Shown in pieces: positions 1 through 8,984 of a DNA stretch of 64,000 bases. Both the position numbers and the translations under genes were made by a program. A model generated the notes under the pieces. That model saw nothing but the letters and a program-made list of their open reading frames with translations. It made no database searches and was not told the DNA's origin. The stretch spans positions 170,516 through 234,515 of the forward strand of contig JBAOKB010000181.1 in NCBI GenBank assembly GCA_037044905.1, in the 5' to 3' direction. Source of the DNA: Hortaea werneckii. Lineage: Eukaryota; Ascomycota; Dothideomycetes; Mycosphaerellales; Teratosphaeriaceae. Within the stretch, counting starts at the first letter, position 1; each line of letters begins with the position of its first letter.

Positions 1-108
1 TATCTTCAAGATGTCATGGAGTGGCTATCTCAACTCGGACTAAGTTCCATTGCTGTTCCAGTGAATCTCTTATCTTCTCCCGAATTCCCTCTTGGTCTCT
101 TGTTCAGC

Positions 109-1000
109 TCATGGGCCATCCCACTTCGACGGCACGACACCATCCTCCATTTTCACCATATCCATGATGGTGACGTTGGTTTTGTTCTTCTTGTCCCTCC
201 TCTTGGCTTTGTACGTCTCTACTTTGCAGTGATCTGCTCGGAGCTCGTATATTGTGACGGGTTTGGTTTGACCGGGACGGTACACGCGGTGGTCGGCTTG
301 TTCTTCCCAGCTCTTCTTCCACCATGCTCCGCATCAAATGACTACATTGGCCGCTTGAAGATTCAGACCCTGGCCACCAGTGCTCCGAGGAGTGAGCATG
401 ATCCGTGTCCCCGAAGCCTCAGAGAATGCCTGCAATGTGAGATAGGGCTCAGCGGGGCCATGCCGATCACCGTACCGGGACACTTTGACTGGGTCACACA
501 TGACATGCGCGAATGCTGCTTCCAGGACATCCAGAAAGAAGGTGCTCTCGTTGAGAATAAGGATGGCATAACCAGGGCGAATATCGCGAGAGTAACCGAC
601 AATGTCAATAATGACATCAAGGCGGGCAGATCTGCTCTTCTCGCCTTCTTTGATGCTCTTTTTCCAGTCCAGATAGTCCTTCTCTTCATTGGTTGTCATT
701 TGGATAGGTTCCAATATACCCTCTGCTGTCAAATGCTGGTTCGCCATCTTTCTCTCCAGCTCCATCATTCTGACAAGCTCAGGATGGTAAGCGTACTGTT
801 GTGCTCTTATCAAGGACGCCCAATTGACCTGTTTCTCCTCGTCACCACCTCCGTAAGATTTTTCCTCGTTTGCCAACCCTATCGATTTGAAATCCTTGTC
901 AAATTCCGTGTTGCTTTTCTCAAGATCCCATTTGGGCATATGGAAATCGAATACTGTTAACCAAAGGTACAATATAGTAGCATAGAGTGCAAAAGATCGA
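109..1000 (-). pseudogene. SNF2-family helicase C-terminal fragment, disabled
   Basis: The minus strand encodes the end of a SNF2/Rad54-type helicase C lobe. It shows a segment ending in GGQGLNLQAANVVI (motif V), then a TGA stop near position 320, then in the same frame CGAWWKKSWEEQADHRVYRPGQ (motif VI region, with the arginine-finger YRPGQTKP stretch). About 45 codons later the frame shifts by one base, and the other frame carries on to a natural-looking end (MVKMEDGVVPSKWDGP, stop at 109-111). One nonsense codon plus one frameshift make this a pseudogene. The upstream (N-terminal) side fuses into MITE-derived sequence at about 945-1029, so the ATPase lobe is missing. Such helicase fragments are common in fungal repetitive DNA. 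Which element it belongs to is not clear. Confidence 0.75.
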
Positions 1001-1164
1001 ACAGAGATCATGGCCGTAGAGCGTTCCATTGTATCTCATTACTATAGATCGAATACTGTTAACCAAAGGTACAGTATAATAGCATAGAGAGCAAAAGATC
1101 CAATGGAGATCATGGAGGTAGAGCAGTATTGCTAGTCAGAAGAAGATGTTTATATCAAGATCAG
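945..1164 (-). repeat. Truncated, partly duplicated MITE copies
   Basis: Positions 1022-1164 match the MITE at 19921-20088 in the same orientation (shared blocks include tctcattRctatagatcga, tactgttaacc and tattgctagtcagaag) but lack the left terminal repeat. Positions 945-1021 repeat the inner part of the same unit (tactgttaaccaaaggtac, then agatcatgg), so a partial tandem duplication has occurred. The duplicated part supplies the first codons of the open frame running into the helicase remnant. Confidence 0.7.
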
Positions 1165-1668
1165 TCCACGGAAGTCCGTTTTTTCTGCATGGAGGCACAC
1201 CGCCGTGCCTTGAAGTTGGTGCTGACATGGTTGAATGTGGTCCTTGAGGTCCACGGGACGCACGACGGGTACCGTCTCTGCTCGTTTCTTCTGTATTTTG
1301 GTCAGCAACTTTTCATGGACGGCAGTGAACAAAGTCCTTCCGTGGATGCTTACCATTCCTTCTCATATCGTATGCAAGTACTGCAACCTTGCATCAAAGC
1401 CGCCCTGGCTCGGCGTATCATTCGTCGTCGTGATAGACTGCTCTGGTCTCGTTCTCGGTATCGTTTCTTCCTCGTCTTCGCTGCTGGATTCCTCATCATG
1501 CGGGTTGTCTTTACGTGACTGGCCTCGGTTATGTGTGACTCCATCGCCACGTCCGATCATGTCACGAATGTCGCGAACACTGGCGTGACTCTCAGTGAGT
1601 GGTGATGCTTGCAGCCGGCGGGTCAATGCACCCATGTCCTCCCGGAATTTGGCCACGATCGCTTCCAT
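1150..1668 (-). pseudogene. Unrecognised ORF interrupted by one TGA
   Basis: A minus-strand frame starts at an ATG at 1668 (MEAIVAKFREDMGALTRRL) and runs through an acidic Ser/Glu stretch to a TGA at about 1363. It then stays open in the same frame for another 68 codons to 1150. Removing the one stop would give about 171 residues. The TGA could derive from CGA by a C-to-T change, the same type as the stop in the neighbouring helicase remnant. No domain is recognised. The position between MITE copies suggests it is part of a mobile element, for example a gag-like N-terminal ORF, but that is inference. Confidence 0.4.
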
Positions 1669-1895
1669 TGTTCTTTTGTTGGAGGTCGGAATCTAGTGCA
1701 ATGTGTTGTTGTACAATGATGAGTGTTTGGTCAGGTCAAAGAAGGCGCGAACAAAGGAAAGAAGTTTGCTACCTAGTTATTGAAGCTTCACTCGAGTCCA
1801 CTTTCACATGTCAGCCCCACCAAACCCTCGCTCCCGTCAAGCACCCAGACGCTGTCAAAGAGGAATGATTCAGGTAGGAAGGGCATCCTCGGATG

Positions 1896-2071
1896 CAGTT
1901 GGAACTCGATATAGAAATCTTTCGACTGGCAACACCGCTCTACAACTATAATCTCCGTTAGCTTTTTTTGCTCTCTACGCTCCTGTATATCACCACCTTC
2001 AGTTAGCAATACTCCCTCTGTAGCAACAGGATAAACCCGACTTTCACGATTATCATAGAAAGATTAGACTG
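1896..2071 (+). mobile_element. MITE copy, Tc1/mariner-type termini
   Basis: A 176-bp copy of the MITE family also found at 18326-18500 and 19921-20088. It starts CAGTTGGAACTCGATATAG and ends TTAGACTG. The interior shares accgctcta, tctccgttagct, the gtagcaa block and a cgatt..tatag block. The flanking dinucleotides are TG and CA, not TA, so the target duplication is no longer intact. It lies 85 bp downstream of the NUS1 stop. Confidence 0.75.
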
Positions 2072-2155
2072 CAATGCTTGTATACGCATAGGGTATCTTC
2101 ACCTCCGCCGAAACCTCTCTCAAAAAAACCCCCACCATGCCCCCCACTCCCAAAA

Positions 2156-3233
2156 CTACCTCCCAAAATTCATCTTCGCCTTCGCAAACCGATACAATCC
2201 CCGCAAGAAAACCGCATACTCCACCCCACCGACGTGATCCTGGACCCCGTAGATCTCCGTCAGTCGCACCTGCCACGGCGGATACCCCTTCAACGTCACC
2301 CGGTCGCCGAAGAGTAAGAGTAAGTCCGGCTCGCCCATCACTGACTCCGTGATCTCCGCGTCGATCAGCTCGTCGGAGATGTCGGAGGGTTGGATCTTTG
2401 AGTCCTGCGCCATGGAGGCTAGGGTGCGGGTGAGGTCGACGAGGGTTTGGCGGCCGTCGGTGGTGGAGATGAGGAGGATGTTGAGGTGTGGGCGTTTCGA
2501 GTGCGTGGTGCCGTTTGCGCCGTTAGTAGTGGGTTCGGGTGATTCAGGAGGGCTGTAGGAAGGTAGATGGGGCGCTCGGAGGGAGAAGGTTGGCTTTTGG
2601 GGGTTGGTTGCGCCGTAGTAGGCTGTCAGGGTGCGCTCGATGCGACGGTGGAGGTGTGAGATTGTTGATTTGAGGATGCCTAGGTCGAGTGTCAGTTGGT
2701 GGACATACGGTACAGACGTGGGAGATCTCCGTACCTGTCTGCTCGTAGATCGATAGCATAGGTATCCCTGAGCAAGCGCTCCACGCTGCCACTTCACAGG
2801 CGTCATTCATGAGGGTCTCCAGCCGGTCCTTTTTCCCTCCTTCCGGTGGCAGTTCCAATACCACGCTCAGATGGTTCGGGACCTTACTAAGACCCTTCAC
2901 ATCGCGTTGGATCAGCTCGGGTGTGCGGTGGTGGTAGTACAACAAGGCGAAGAGTCGGTCGACAATGGCATGGTAGACTTGTCGCAGGCGGATGTAAACG
3001 CTGAAGAGGGTATGGATAATAGCGAACAGCGTCCAGTGTAAGAGCTGCCGTATTGCGGGTCGGACACGCGAGGTGTGTCTGAATCTTCCAGCAAGTGAAG
3101 CTGCAGTGTCCTCTTGCTTGGGCGCCGATGGCAGATACGGCTTGAGGAGGTGTTCACGGCCGGTGGCATTGAGGACACGCCCGGATTTGTCTTCGTTGTA
3201 CCGCAGGGCGGTCGATTGTTCTGTGCCCACCAT
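2156..3233 (-). CDS. NUS1: Nus1-type subunit of dehydrodolichyl diphosphate synthase
   Basis: Two exons (3233-2735 and 2679-2156) with a 55-nt intron at 2680-2734 (GTACGG..CTGAC..CTAG) give 340 residues. Nus1 is the non-catalytic partner of the cis-prenyltransferase Rer2/Srt1. The complex sits at the ER or lipid droplets and makes the dolichol chain for glycosylation. Visible features are a basic N-terminal region, one hydrophobic segment (about residues 55-80, LLHWTLFAIIHTLF), a cis-prenyltransferase-like fold region, and the characteristic C-terminal block GEPDLLLLFG..GYPPWQVRLTEIY. The first ATG of the open frame is at 3233. The very C-terminus reads MNFGR, where the family usually has R-x-G, so Asn replaces the conserved Arg (see findings). 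The coding strand is C-rich in the middle and G-rich over the last 80 codons. Confidence 0.9.
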
Positions 3234-3490
3234 ATTGCAAGTCCCTTGAAAGAATGGTTCCCACTGTGCAATGCAAGAGAACCTGGATCTTAATGGATTG
3301 CAGCAGCTTTTTGGCTGAAGACGCGCAGCGGCAGCTATAGCCACACGGCCAACGTCACCTGCGGCTGTGCCTGTCGATCAGCCGCCGGCTTGCCGAACTC
3401 GGCTCCAGGGCTGTCTTGGTCCGCCGGCTCATCATTATTGCTTCGAATCTTCCACAACAACAAAACCAACTATATCAAACATCTAGCACC

Positions 3491-3751
3491 ATGGGCCCGA
3501 GAAATGTAGCGGAGGTCATGGTGGTCTATAGCCACTTGATCCGCTCTTACTACTGGTGGACGAGGATGCGAAAACAGAGACGGGAGCGTGAGAGGCGTGG
3601 GAGGCGTGAAGAGAGTTACAGGCGGATGAAGGCGCGTCACGCGTCGAAGCTGAAAGCAATTTCTAACGCAAGACAAAATGAAGCCCCAGTAACAGCCCAG
3701 GACGCGGCAAAGGGACCGAAAAGACGCAAAATTGAGAAGAAACCCTCTTGA
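3491..3751 (+). CDS. Small basic hypothetical protein
   Basis: An 86-residue open frame from the ATG at 3491 (MGPRNVAEVMVVYSHLIRSYY) to 3751. It has a short hydrophobic/aromatic start, then a strongly basic stretch rich in Arg/Glu (RMRKQRRERERRGRREE), and ends with a KRRKIEKK cluster that could act as a nuclear localisation signal. It is divergent from NUS1 with about 257 bp between the two start codons. There is no recognised domain and no intron. It could be a chance ORF, and its size gives little statistical support. Confidence 0.3.
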   Translation: MGPRNVAEVMVVYSHLIRSYYWWTRMRKQRRERERRGRREESYRRMKARHASKLKAISNARQNEAPVTAQDAAKGPKRRKIEKKPS

Positions 3752-4093
3752 TAGACAGCTCTGGTCACTGGCTCCTCAACACTTTCCGTGGCATTACAGC
3801 AAAGTCATGTGATATTGTTCAGTATTCGAGCGGTATATAAGAGCATAATCTACCCTTGTGCAAACGGAGATGGAATGTGCATGTCAACCCCGAGAGAAGG
3901 GAAGCCTCGGAACACGACCATCGAAATCTTCTTACCCGGACTCGATTGCCTTCCCAGACATTAAAACGTGACAGTTTTGCTCTGCTGGCACTTGAACGAA
4001 CGCATAATGTCGTTTGAGAAGGATTTCCAAGGACATCCAGGGCTATCTGGGATAATCCTTGTGCAGAGCGTCGTCACCGCCATGGCAGCCCTT
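3752..4093. other. Intergenic, convergent 3' ends
   Basis: About 340 bp between the small basic ORF and the 3' end of the X325-like gene. The only motif seen is TATATAAG at 3834-3841 on the plus strand, but I see no supported gene start downstream of it before the opposing gene. No RNA gene or repeat recognised. Confidence 0.4.
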
Positions 4094-4845
4094 CTATACA
4101 ATGATATCGAAGCCGACAATTCCGGCGATCACAAGGCTGGCCACTAGTATTTCAGACCAGTAGCTGCTGGTAATGGCAGTGGCGGAAGATTCAGCATCAG
4201 CCGCCTCAGCCGTCGCCGACGCACTAGAGGCAGTGCTTGAGGCTTCGGTGGTGGTGGCGGCTCCGTCGTCAGTCTGCTGCTCGACTCGAGTGATGCTCAC
4301 TCCCGTGCTGTTGACGCACTCCCCTTCGCCGGCGGCAAGAAGGGTGGCATTACTGGTGAACATGAGATCGGCGCACTATTGCAGTCAGCTCTCTGGCCCT
4401 ACGACCTCGAGGCTTCCAATGGACCTACGTTGTACAGTGCCGAACCGGAGTCTCCGACAGTGATGACTTGCAGACTTCCGACGGCTCCTTCAGTCACATT
4501 GGCCTCCTTGGGAAGCGCGACGTGGGGCAAGCAAAGCGTCCCGTTCCCGGTCTCGTTGTACGGGAGATTCGGCGTCAGCGAGACATTGAACGATGCGACT
4601 TCCTCGCCCAGACCAAGATTCATCCAAATGTAGGTGAACGGGTGGTGCAAATCAAGGACCAGGGAGCCGCCCGTAGTGGGCCACATGGTGCGGTTGGTAG
4701 TCGCGTTGATGCCGGCGCATGGGTAGAGCCATTGGGAAGCCGGCGGCAGGAAAGAGTCACCTCGGGTTGCAGGGTACGTGATGTCGAAGTGTGCCTTGGC
4801 GAGCTGTGCGAGCAGAAAGGAACAGCAGAGCGTTAGAGACTTCAT
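4094..4845 (-). CDS. Bim1/X325-like copper-binding GPI-anchored surface protein
   Basis: Two exons (4845-4429, 4375-4094) with a 53-nt intron at 4376-4428 (GTAGGT..CTGAC..ATAG) give 232 residues. A signal peptide (MKSLTLCCSFLLAQLAKA) should be cut so that the mature protein starts HFDITYPATRGDSF. The exposed N-terminal His is the first ligand of the copper-binding His brace in the LPMO-like X325 family. Other family marks are QWLYPCAG, W..TGGSLVLDLHHPFTY, GTLCLP and SGSALYNCADL, the last joined across the intron. Several N-glycosylation sequons are present. The C-terminus is Ser/Thr/Ala-rich and ends in a hydrophobic tail (about 18 residues), as expected for a GPI signal. In Cryptococcus, Bim1 helps copper import; other X325 proteins lack LPMO activity. 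The role here is inferred from family membership. Confidence 0.85.
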
Positions 4846-5544
4846 ATTGGGCGTAGTTGTTCCTTGAGGCTGCGCGACGAGCTTGTAGTGTGGACCGTTG
4901 AAGCTTCTTGAAAGTGTCTTGAACGAGAGCAGATTTGGACACGGCGATTCGCACATTATCTACGCGCCTCTGCCACTCGCACCTTCCTCAAACGTATCCC
5001 AAGCCCAGGATGCATTGAATGAGCGCTTTTACGGCTGACCGGACCGCGCTTCACCGCATGCGGTATTCGGGGGCATAGAATCTGCTCGTGGCGTCCGAAC
5101 GGCGGTCTCGCATAGTGATTGCGGCCAAACGAGGCGAATCGCTGTAGCAGATCGAATCATTGGTGTTGTCTTGGCTGTTCATCTGTGGTCTTGGCATGCA
5201 GCTTAACTTGCTCATAAGCACTCGTGCGGAGCGACGCCAGCGACTCTGCCCCGTTCGAGTGTACCTCTCCCGAACGTCCCTCAATATATTCACGGCAGAA
5301 CGACGACTCTCAAGTCCTGCTCACATTCACAACTACATTCACGGGAGTCGTGTTGCGTCTCCATGCTAATACAATAACAATAGCAAGATGACTCGTCTTT
5401 TAGTATATAAAAGGGCTCCTAGGAGTCTGTCCCATCATCGCCTAACTACATATTTCAACCACAAAAGACAGAGGGAAGTACACATTGGACTTTTACCCCA
5501 TATCTTCATCAAACCCCTCTCCTGCTCTGCACAACCGACTTTCA
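4846..5544. promoter_or_regulatory. Divergent intergenic region, X325 gene and BTB gene
   Basis: About 700 bp separate the two start codons and must hold both 5' regions. The best core element is TATATAAAAG at 5404-5413 on the plus strand, about 135 bp upstream of the BTB ATG at 5545. A pyrimidine/CA-rich leader (5440-5540) follows. No MITE, RNA gene or other ORF is supported. Confidence 0.5.
5404..5413 (+). promoter_or_regulatory. TATA box of the BTB gene
   Basis: TATATAAAAG matches the consensus TATA element. It lies about 132 bp before the BTB start codon with no intervening ATG in good context, a distance usual for a fungal 5' leader. Confidence 0.55.
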
Positions 5545-6969
5545 ATGAACGATCCGCTCGAAATGTTTCCTTTCAAGTCCTCATTCCCACGCTTCGGCGA
5601 TGGGGACGTCCTGATCCGCCTCTCAGAAAAGGCAGACGACACTCTACAGCTTCACTCTGAGGCCCTCGCGCGCAACTCCGATTTCTTCAAGACCAGTCTC
5701 TCTGATGAGCGATGGAGCAACAACAAAGTCTTTGTGTCTGACTCAGGCGTCTCTTTCAAGCTGCTAGAGCTAACATTCGACGATCCCGAAATCCTGCCAG
5801 GGCTCCTCGGTCGTACCGAACAGACGCCTCGGGAGATTTTAAGACACCAGAGAGCGGTGTATGACGGTAAGGTAAAGTGCGGAGAGCACGATGACCATGA
5901 AGTCGACAGTGCGCTGGACAGTGGTTCAGAGAGCGATTCGGGGAGCTCGTCGCCCCGGTCGTCAGCCTCAGCGGTCCAATCAAGCCATGAATTACTCACC
6001 CCTAGCCAATCACTTACCCCTGACAGACCGACAAGCCAAATGGCCATCCTAGCCCATAAGACACTCTTCGCCATGATGTACGACTTGACCATTGACATTG
6101 CAACGAGCGATATCCAGAAGATGGCAACACTCATTCCTACAGTAGTAGCTCTTGCGGATGCGTATGCTATTCTCCCTCGGCTCGGAAGCAAGATTCACGA
6201 ATTACTCTTCAGTGGCGATAACGGCTTCAATGTCATAGCACATTGTCCCTTCAGCATGCTAAAGGTGGCATGCAAGCTCCGTCCAAAGGCAATCTACCAT
6301 CACGCAATGCGCCACGCAGTCGGTCTTCAAGCCCTCATTCTCGAGGTCAAGGACAACACTGGTGATGATGAAGACGAATCTGATGGCTCATACTTTGCCC
6401 AAGAAGGGGAGAACGAGTTACAAAAGGCCTTCGACAAGCATGTCAAGGCTTTGCGCAGACAGATGAAGACTCTTAACAGGCAATTATTGAGACTGGAGCC
6501 GCCGTTCGACATAGGCATCCATTCCGATCCTACCGCTAGGTCCATTGCTACCGCTATTTGGCGTTCATGGCTGGTCAAAACTATTAGCACTGTCCAAGAT
6601 GGCGGTCACCAAGGGATTTGTGCCATGGCCAAACGTGGCATCAATGCTGCAGAGCTACTCGACGACTGGGCTGGTTACGATTGGATGTCCAAGCTCGGCG
6701 AGCAACACATCAGTGACGATTGGACGTACTCTAAGCACCAGCCGCTCAGCAGCAAGATTGTCCAGTATTTTAGAGAAATTCTCATGCGAGCACAGTCTAC
6801 TTTAGAGGAAATATTCCCGCTCCCGGACTATGCCAAAGGCGATTCGCGTCGTGGAGTTGTCGACGGCGTTGATGTGTCAGGAGGATACATTACCAACATC
6901 ACTTTCAGTCTCGACTACAGGTACCCTTGGCAGAGTGCACGTCCATTCGCTTCGTTTTCGCCTTTCTAG
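5545..6969 (+). CDS. BTB/POZ domain protein
   Basis: A single-exon ORF of 474 residues. The start is taken at the ATG at 5545 (TTCAATGAAC), since the upstream in-frame codons have no ATG. A BTB/POZ fold begins at about residue 10: a GDGDVLIRL strand, a LQLHSEALARNSDFFKTSL helix (the usual H-x-x-x-L-x-x-x-S-x-x-F signature) and F.V.DSGVSFKLLELTF. An acidic/Ser-rich linker follows (about 110-160), then an alpha-helical region of unknown fold that includes a basic/Leu-rich helix (KHVKALRRQMKTLNRQLLRL). Fungal BTB proteins of this type are numerous, and some act as Cul3 adaptors. The specific partner and role are unknown. It is convergent with the GST-like gene. Confidence 0.75.
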   Translation: MNDPLEMFPFKSSFPRFGDGDVLIRLSEKADDTLQLHSEALARNSDFFKTSLSDERWSNNKVFVSDSGVSFKLLELTFDDPEILPGLLGRTEQTPREILRHQRAVYDGKVKCGEHDDHEVDSALDSGSESDSGSSSPRSSASAVQSSHELLTPSQSLTPDRPTSQMAILAHKTLFAMMYDLTIDIATSDIQKMATLIPTVVALADAYAILPRLGSKIHELLFSGDNGFNVIAHCPFSMLKVACKLRPKAIYHHAMRHAVGLQALILEVKDNTGDDEDESDGSYFAQEGENELQKAFDKHVKALRRQMKTLNRQLLRLEPPFDIGIHSDPTARSIATAIWRSWLVKTISTVQDGGHQGICAMAKRGINAAELLDDWAGYDWMSKLGEQHISDDWTYSKHQPLSSKIVQYFREILMRAQSTLEEIFPLPDYAKGDSRRGVVDGVDVSGGYITNITFSLDYRYPWQSARPFASFSPF

Positions 6970-7122
6970 GGTCACGGCGGGAGCAAGACGGCATTTGGCG
7001 GCAAGAGGTCGAGCTTACCGAACGACTAGGGAGGACAGGCGAGAACTCAACGCCTAAGCAATATGTAGCTTTATTAGGTAGCTGTCGGAATAGGCTGCCG
7101 ACCAATGATCAATCTTTAGTTA

Positions 7123-8412
7123 TCAAAGCCGTTCTTTGTGGGCTCTCTTTGCTACTGCGAGCAAGGTGGCTTTTTCTCTTTCAATGTGCCTTCCGCTTTT
7201 CAACCAAGCTTCCAACGCGCTGCCAAGGGTCTTCGCACAGTCTTCACCGCATGCCGACCCCAACCAGTCGAGCAAAGACATGCGTGCTTGTTCGTTGGTA
7301 AGAGATCGAATAATGATGCGATCAAACTCCCAAATCGCATGCGTTTGGACTCTTCGGCTTCCTCTCACGATGCCCTGCGGCCATCGGACGGTAAAGTCAT
7401 CCTCGCCAAGGGCTCTAGGCAGTGCAACTCGATCCCCACCTTTCTTATCAAAGTACTGAGTCGTGCGATTTACAGTCGCCTTCAGAATTGGCGCATAATC
7501 GCTCATCAAAAACCGCATAATCCTACACGCTGACTCCGGTACCTCATCAGTATCTAAGCCCTTCGCATGCGTCTTCTTCGTGCCATAAGAGTTCTGAGCG
7601 CCATTACCATGTCGCACATGCTGTCCCGCCCATCTATGCCCGCTATTGACTCTCTCGATCCACTCCCACACCCCAGGCGCCTCGGTCTTGATGATGAAGC
7701 TCGGCACAGGATCACGACCGAGATGAGGACCGAAGGAACCCCAGAAGGCGAAATCCGCCAAGCTGATCTCGTCGCCGAGCAGGAACGGATACTGATCGAA
7801 ATGACTCTCCATCAATCTCAAAAGCTCGTGGAACTGCCATTGAAGCGCCGGTGAAGTCGTCTCAGAGACACCTAGTCCTGGTGTGAACCCCGCAAAGCGT
7901 GCCATGCGTTTCTCTCCGATCGCTTGCTGGTTCTCTAGGGGAGCAAGTCCTCCCGTTGAAGAATTGCCGAATTCCATCGCGAGGAATTTGCGCTGTTTTG
8001 CAAGGTGCGGGGCGTACCAGCGCCAGTACATCGCTTGCGTGAGGAGCCACTCGTCTGCTAGGAGCTCGAAAAGCTGAGCTGCGAACGCTCGGTTCGGAGT
8101 CAGTGGGACGACGGCGTGTTGCATTGGTGAGTGGAGATAATTTGCTCTTGGGCCTGGCGGGTACATGCTCTCGAAATAGTCCATGATTTCTTTCGTGTCT
8201 TGTAAGACTTTCGCGTTGGCCAAGCTACCCTGGTCATCGTGGATGAGAAGGACCGGAATCATTGCAATGCCGGCGCCTGGCATGATTATGTTCTTGAAGA
8301 CGTCATCAGATGGAAGAAGTACATCGTGCGGTATCCCTTTCCACTGCAAGTACGTCTTTATCTTGCCTGTGAAGAGCGATAGCTCTGAGCCCACAAGTGT
8401 GTAGCAAGGCAT
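7123..8412 (-). CDS. GST-like protein with C-terminal extension
   Basis: A single-exon ORF of 429 residues. Residues 1-80 form a thioredoxin-like GST N domain (MPCYTLVGSELSLFTGKIKTYL; MIPVLLIHDD with the cis-Pro region; LQDTKEIMDYFE). Residues about 105-265 fit an all-helical GST C domain (ELLADEWLLTQAMYWRWYAP; LLGDEISLADFAFWG). The LADFAFWG motif near the end is typical. A 165-residue tail follows that I do not recognise (RIMRFLMSDYAPILKATVNR onwards, ending in a basic helix). Ordinary fungal GSTs are 210-260 residues, so this is long. Glutathione-dependent activity is plausible, but the catalytic residue is not obvious, since the sequence Ser-Leu-Phe stands where the catalytic Ser, Cys or Tyr is normally found. 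ATG at 8412 is the first in frame. Confidence 0.7.
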   Translation of the reverse strand: MPCYTLVGSELSLFTGKIKTYLQWKGIPHDVLLPSDDVFKNIIMPGAGIAMIPVLLIHDDQGSLANAKVLQDTKEIMDYFESMYPPGPRANYLHSPMQHAVVPLTPNRAFAAQLFELLADEWLLTQAMYWRWYAPHLAKQRKFLAMEFGNSSTGGLAPLENQQAIGEKRMARFAGFTPGLGVSETTSPALQWQFHELLRLMESHFDQYPFLLGDEISLADFAFWGSFGPHLGRDPVPSFIIKTEAPGVWEWIERVNSGHRWAGQHVRHGNGAQNSYGTKKTHAKGLDTDEVPESACRIMRFLMSDYAPILKATVNRTTQYFDKKGGDRVALPRALGEDDFTVRWPQGIVRGSRRVQTHAIWEFDRIIIRSLTNEQARMSLLDWLGSACGEDCAKTLGSALEAWLKSGRHIEREKATLLAVAKRAHKERL

Positions 8413-8984
8413 TCCGATCTGGAAGCGAAATTGGGTGGCGATGAATATTCCAAAATCATGAGGTTCCCTGGCTCTCTATACCAAGTTGCACTTTCTCAAC
8501 CTTTGAACATAGCTCGAGCATGGCCAGCCACTGGCCGAACTCTTGGACCTCGGCAACAAACGTATGGACTCCGAGGAGCTACATACATGCAGAGATCCTG
8601 GACGGCATCGCTTAGCAGACACACTATCGAGCGGGCGGCAGAACCGCTTAATCTGCTATCTATGCGAGACGTGTAAGAAGGAGGCACTGCCGTCTCCCTT
8701 GCATACAGAGTTTGGGGGAGTGTAGTGAGGTTCGACGCTCGGACCACATGTGACGCACCCAGCCATGAGCGCTAAGGTGGTCGGGAACTTCATGTCAGCA
8801 ACGTACGTTTGTCCAAGACATCATCTGTCAAACGTGCTTCAGAACATTAGCATTGATTCATATCAAGAATGTACATACTACCATCTTTGTATCGGCATGA
8901 CCACTTCTATATATACCTGCTCTTCTAAATGTACATTTCGCACGATTGCATCCAAGAGCCAAGCCTAGGTAACCATCTGGAGTC
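8413..8984. promoter_or_regulatory. Divergent intergenic region, GST-like gene and membrane protein
   Basis: About 570 bp shared by two divergent genes. On the plus side there is a TATATATA at 8908-8915, 70-77 bp before the ATG at 8985, and a CCTAGGTA at 8964-8971 just before the start codon. No other gene seen. Confidence 0.5.
8908..8915 (+). promoter_or_regulatory. TATA box of the small membrane protein gene
   Basis: TATATATA lies 70 bp upstream of the ATG at 8985 in an otherwise mixed-composition stretch, the expected place for a core promoter element. Confidence 0.5.

Noticed and set aside
1..960. A 314-codon plus-strand open frame
   Set aside because: It overlaps the antisense of the helicase remnant, whose motifs are clear on the minus strand. 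The plus frame has no domain-like pattern.
3234..3344. N-terminal extension of the NUS1 frame to 3344
   Set aside because: It has no ATG (starts at GTG). Nuclear genes here start at ATG, so 3233 is used.
5485..5544. Upstream start of the BTB ORF
   Set aside because: The upstream codons contain TTG but no ATG; the ATG at 5545 follows a plausible leader.
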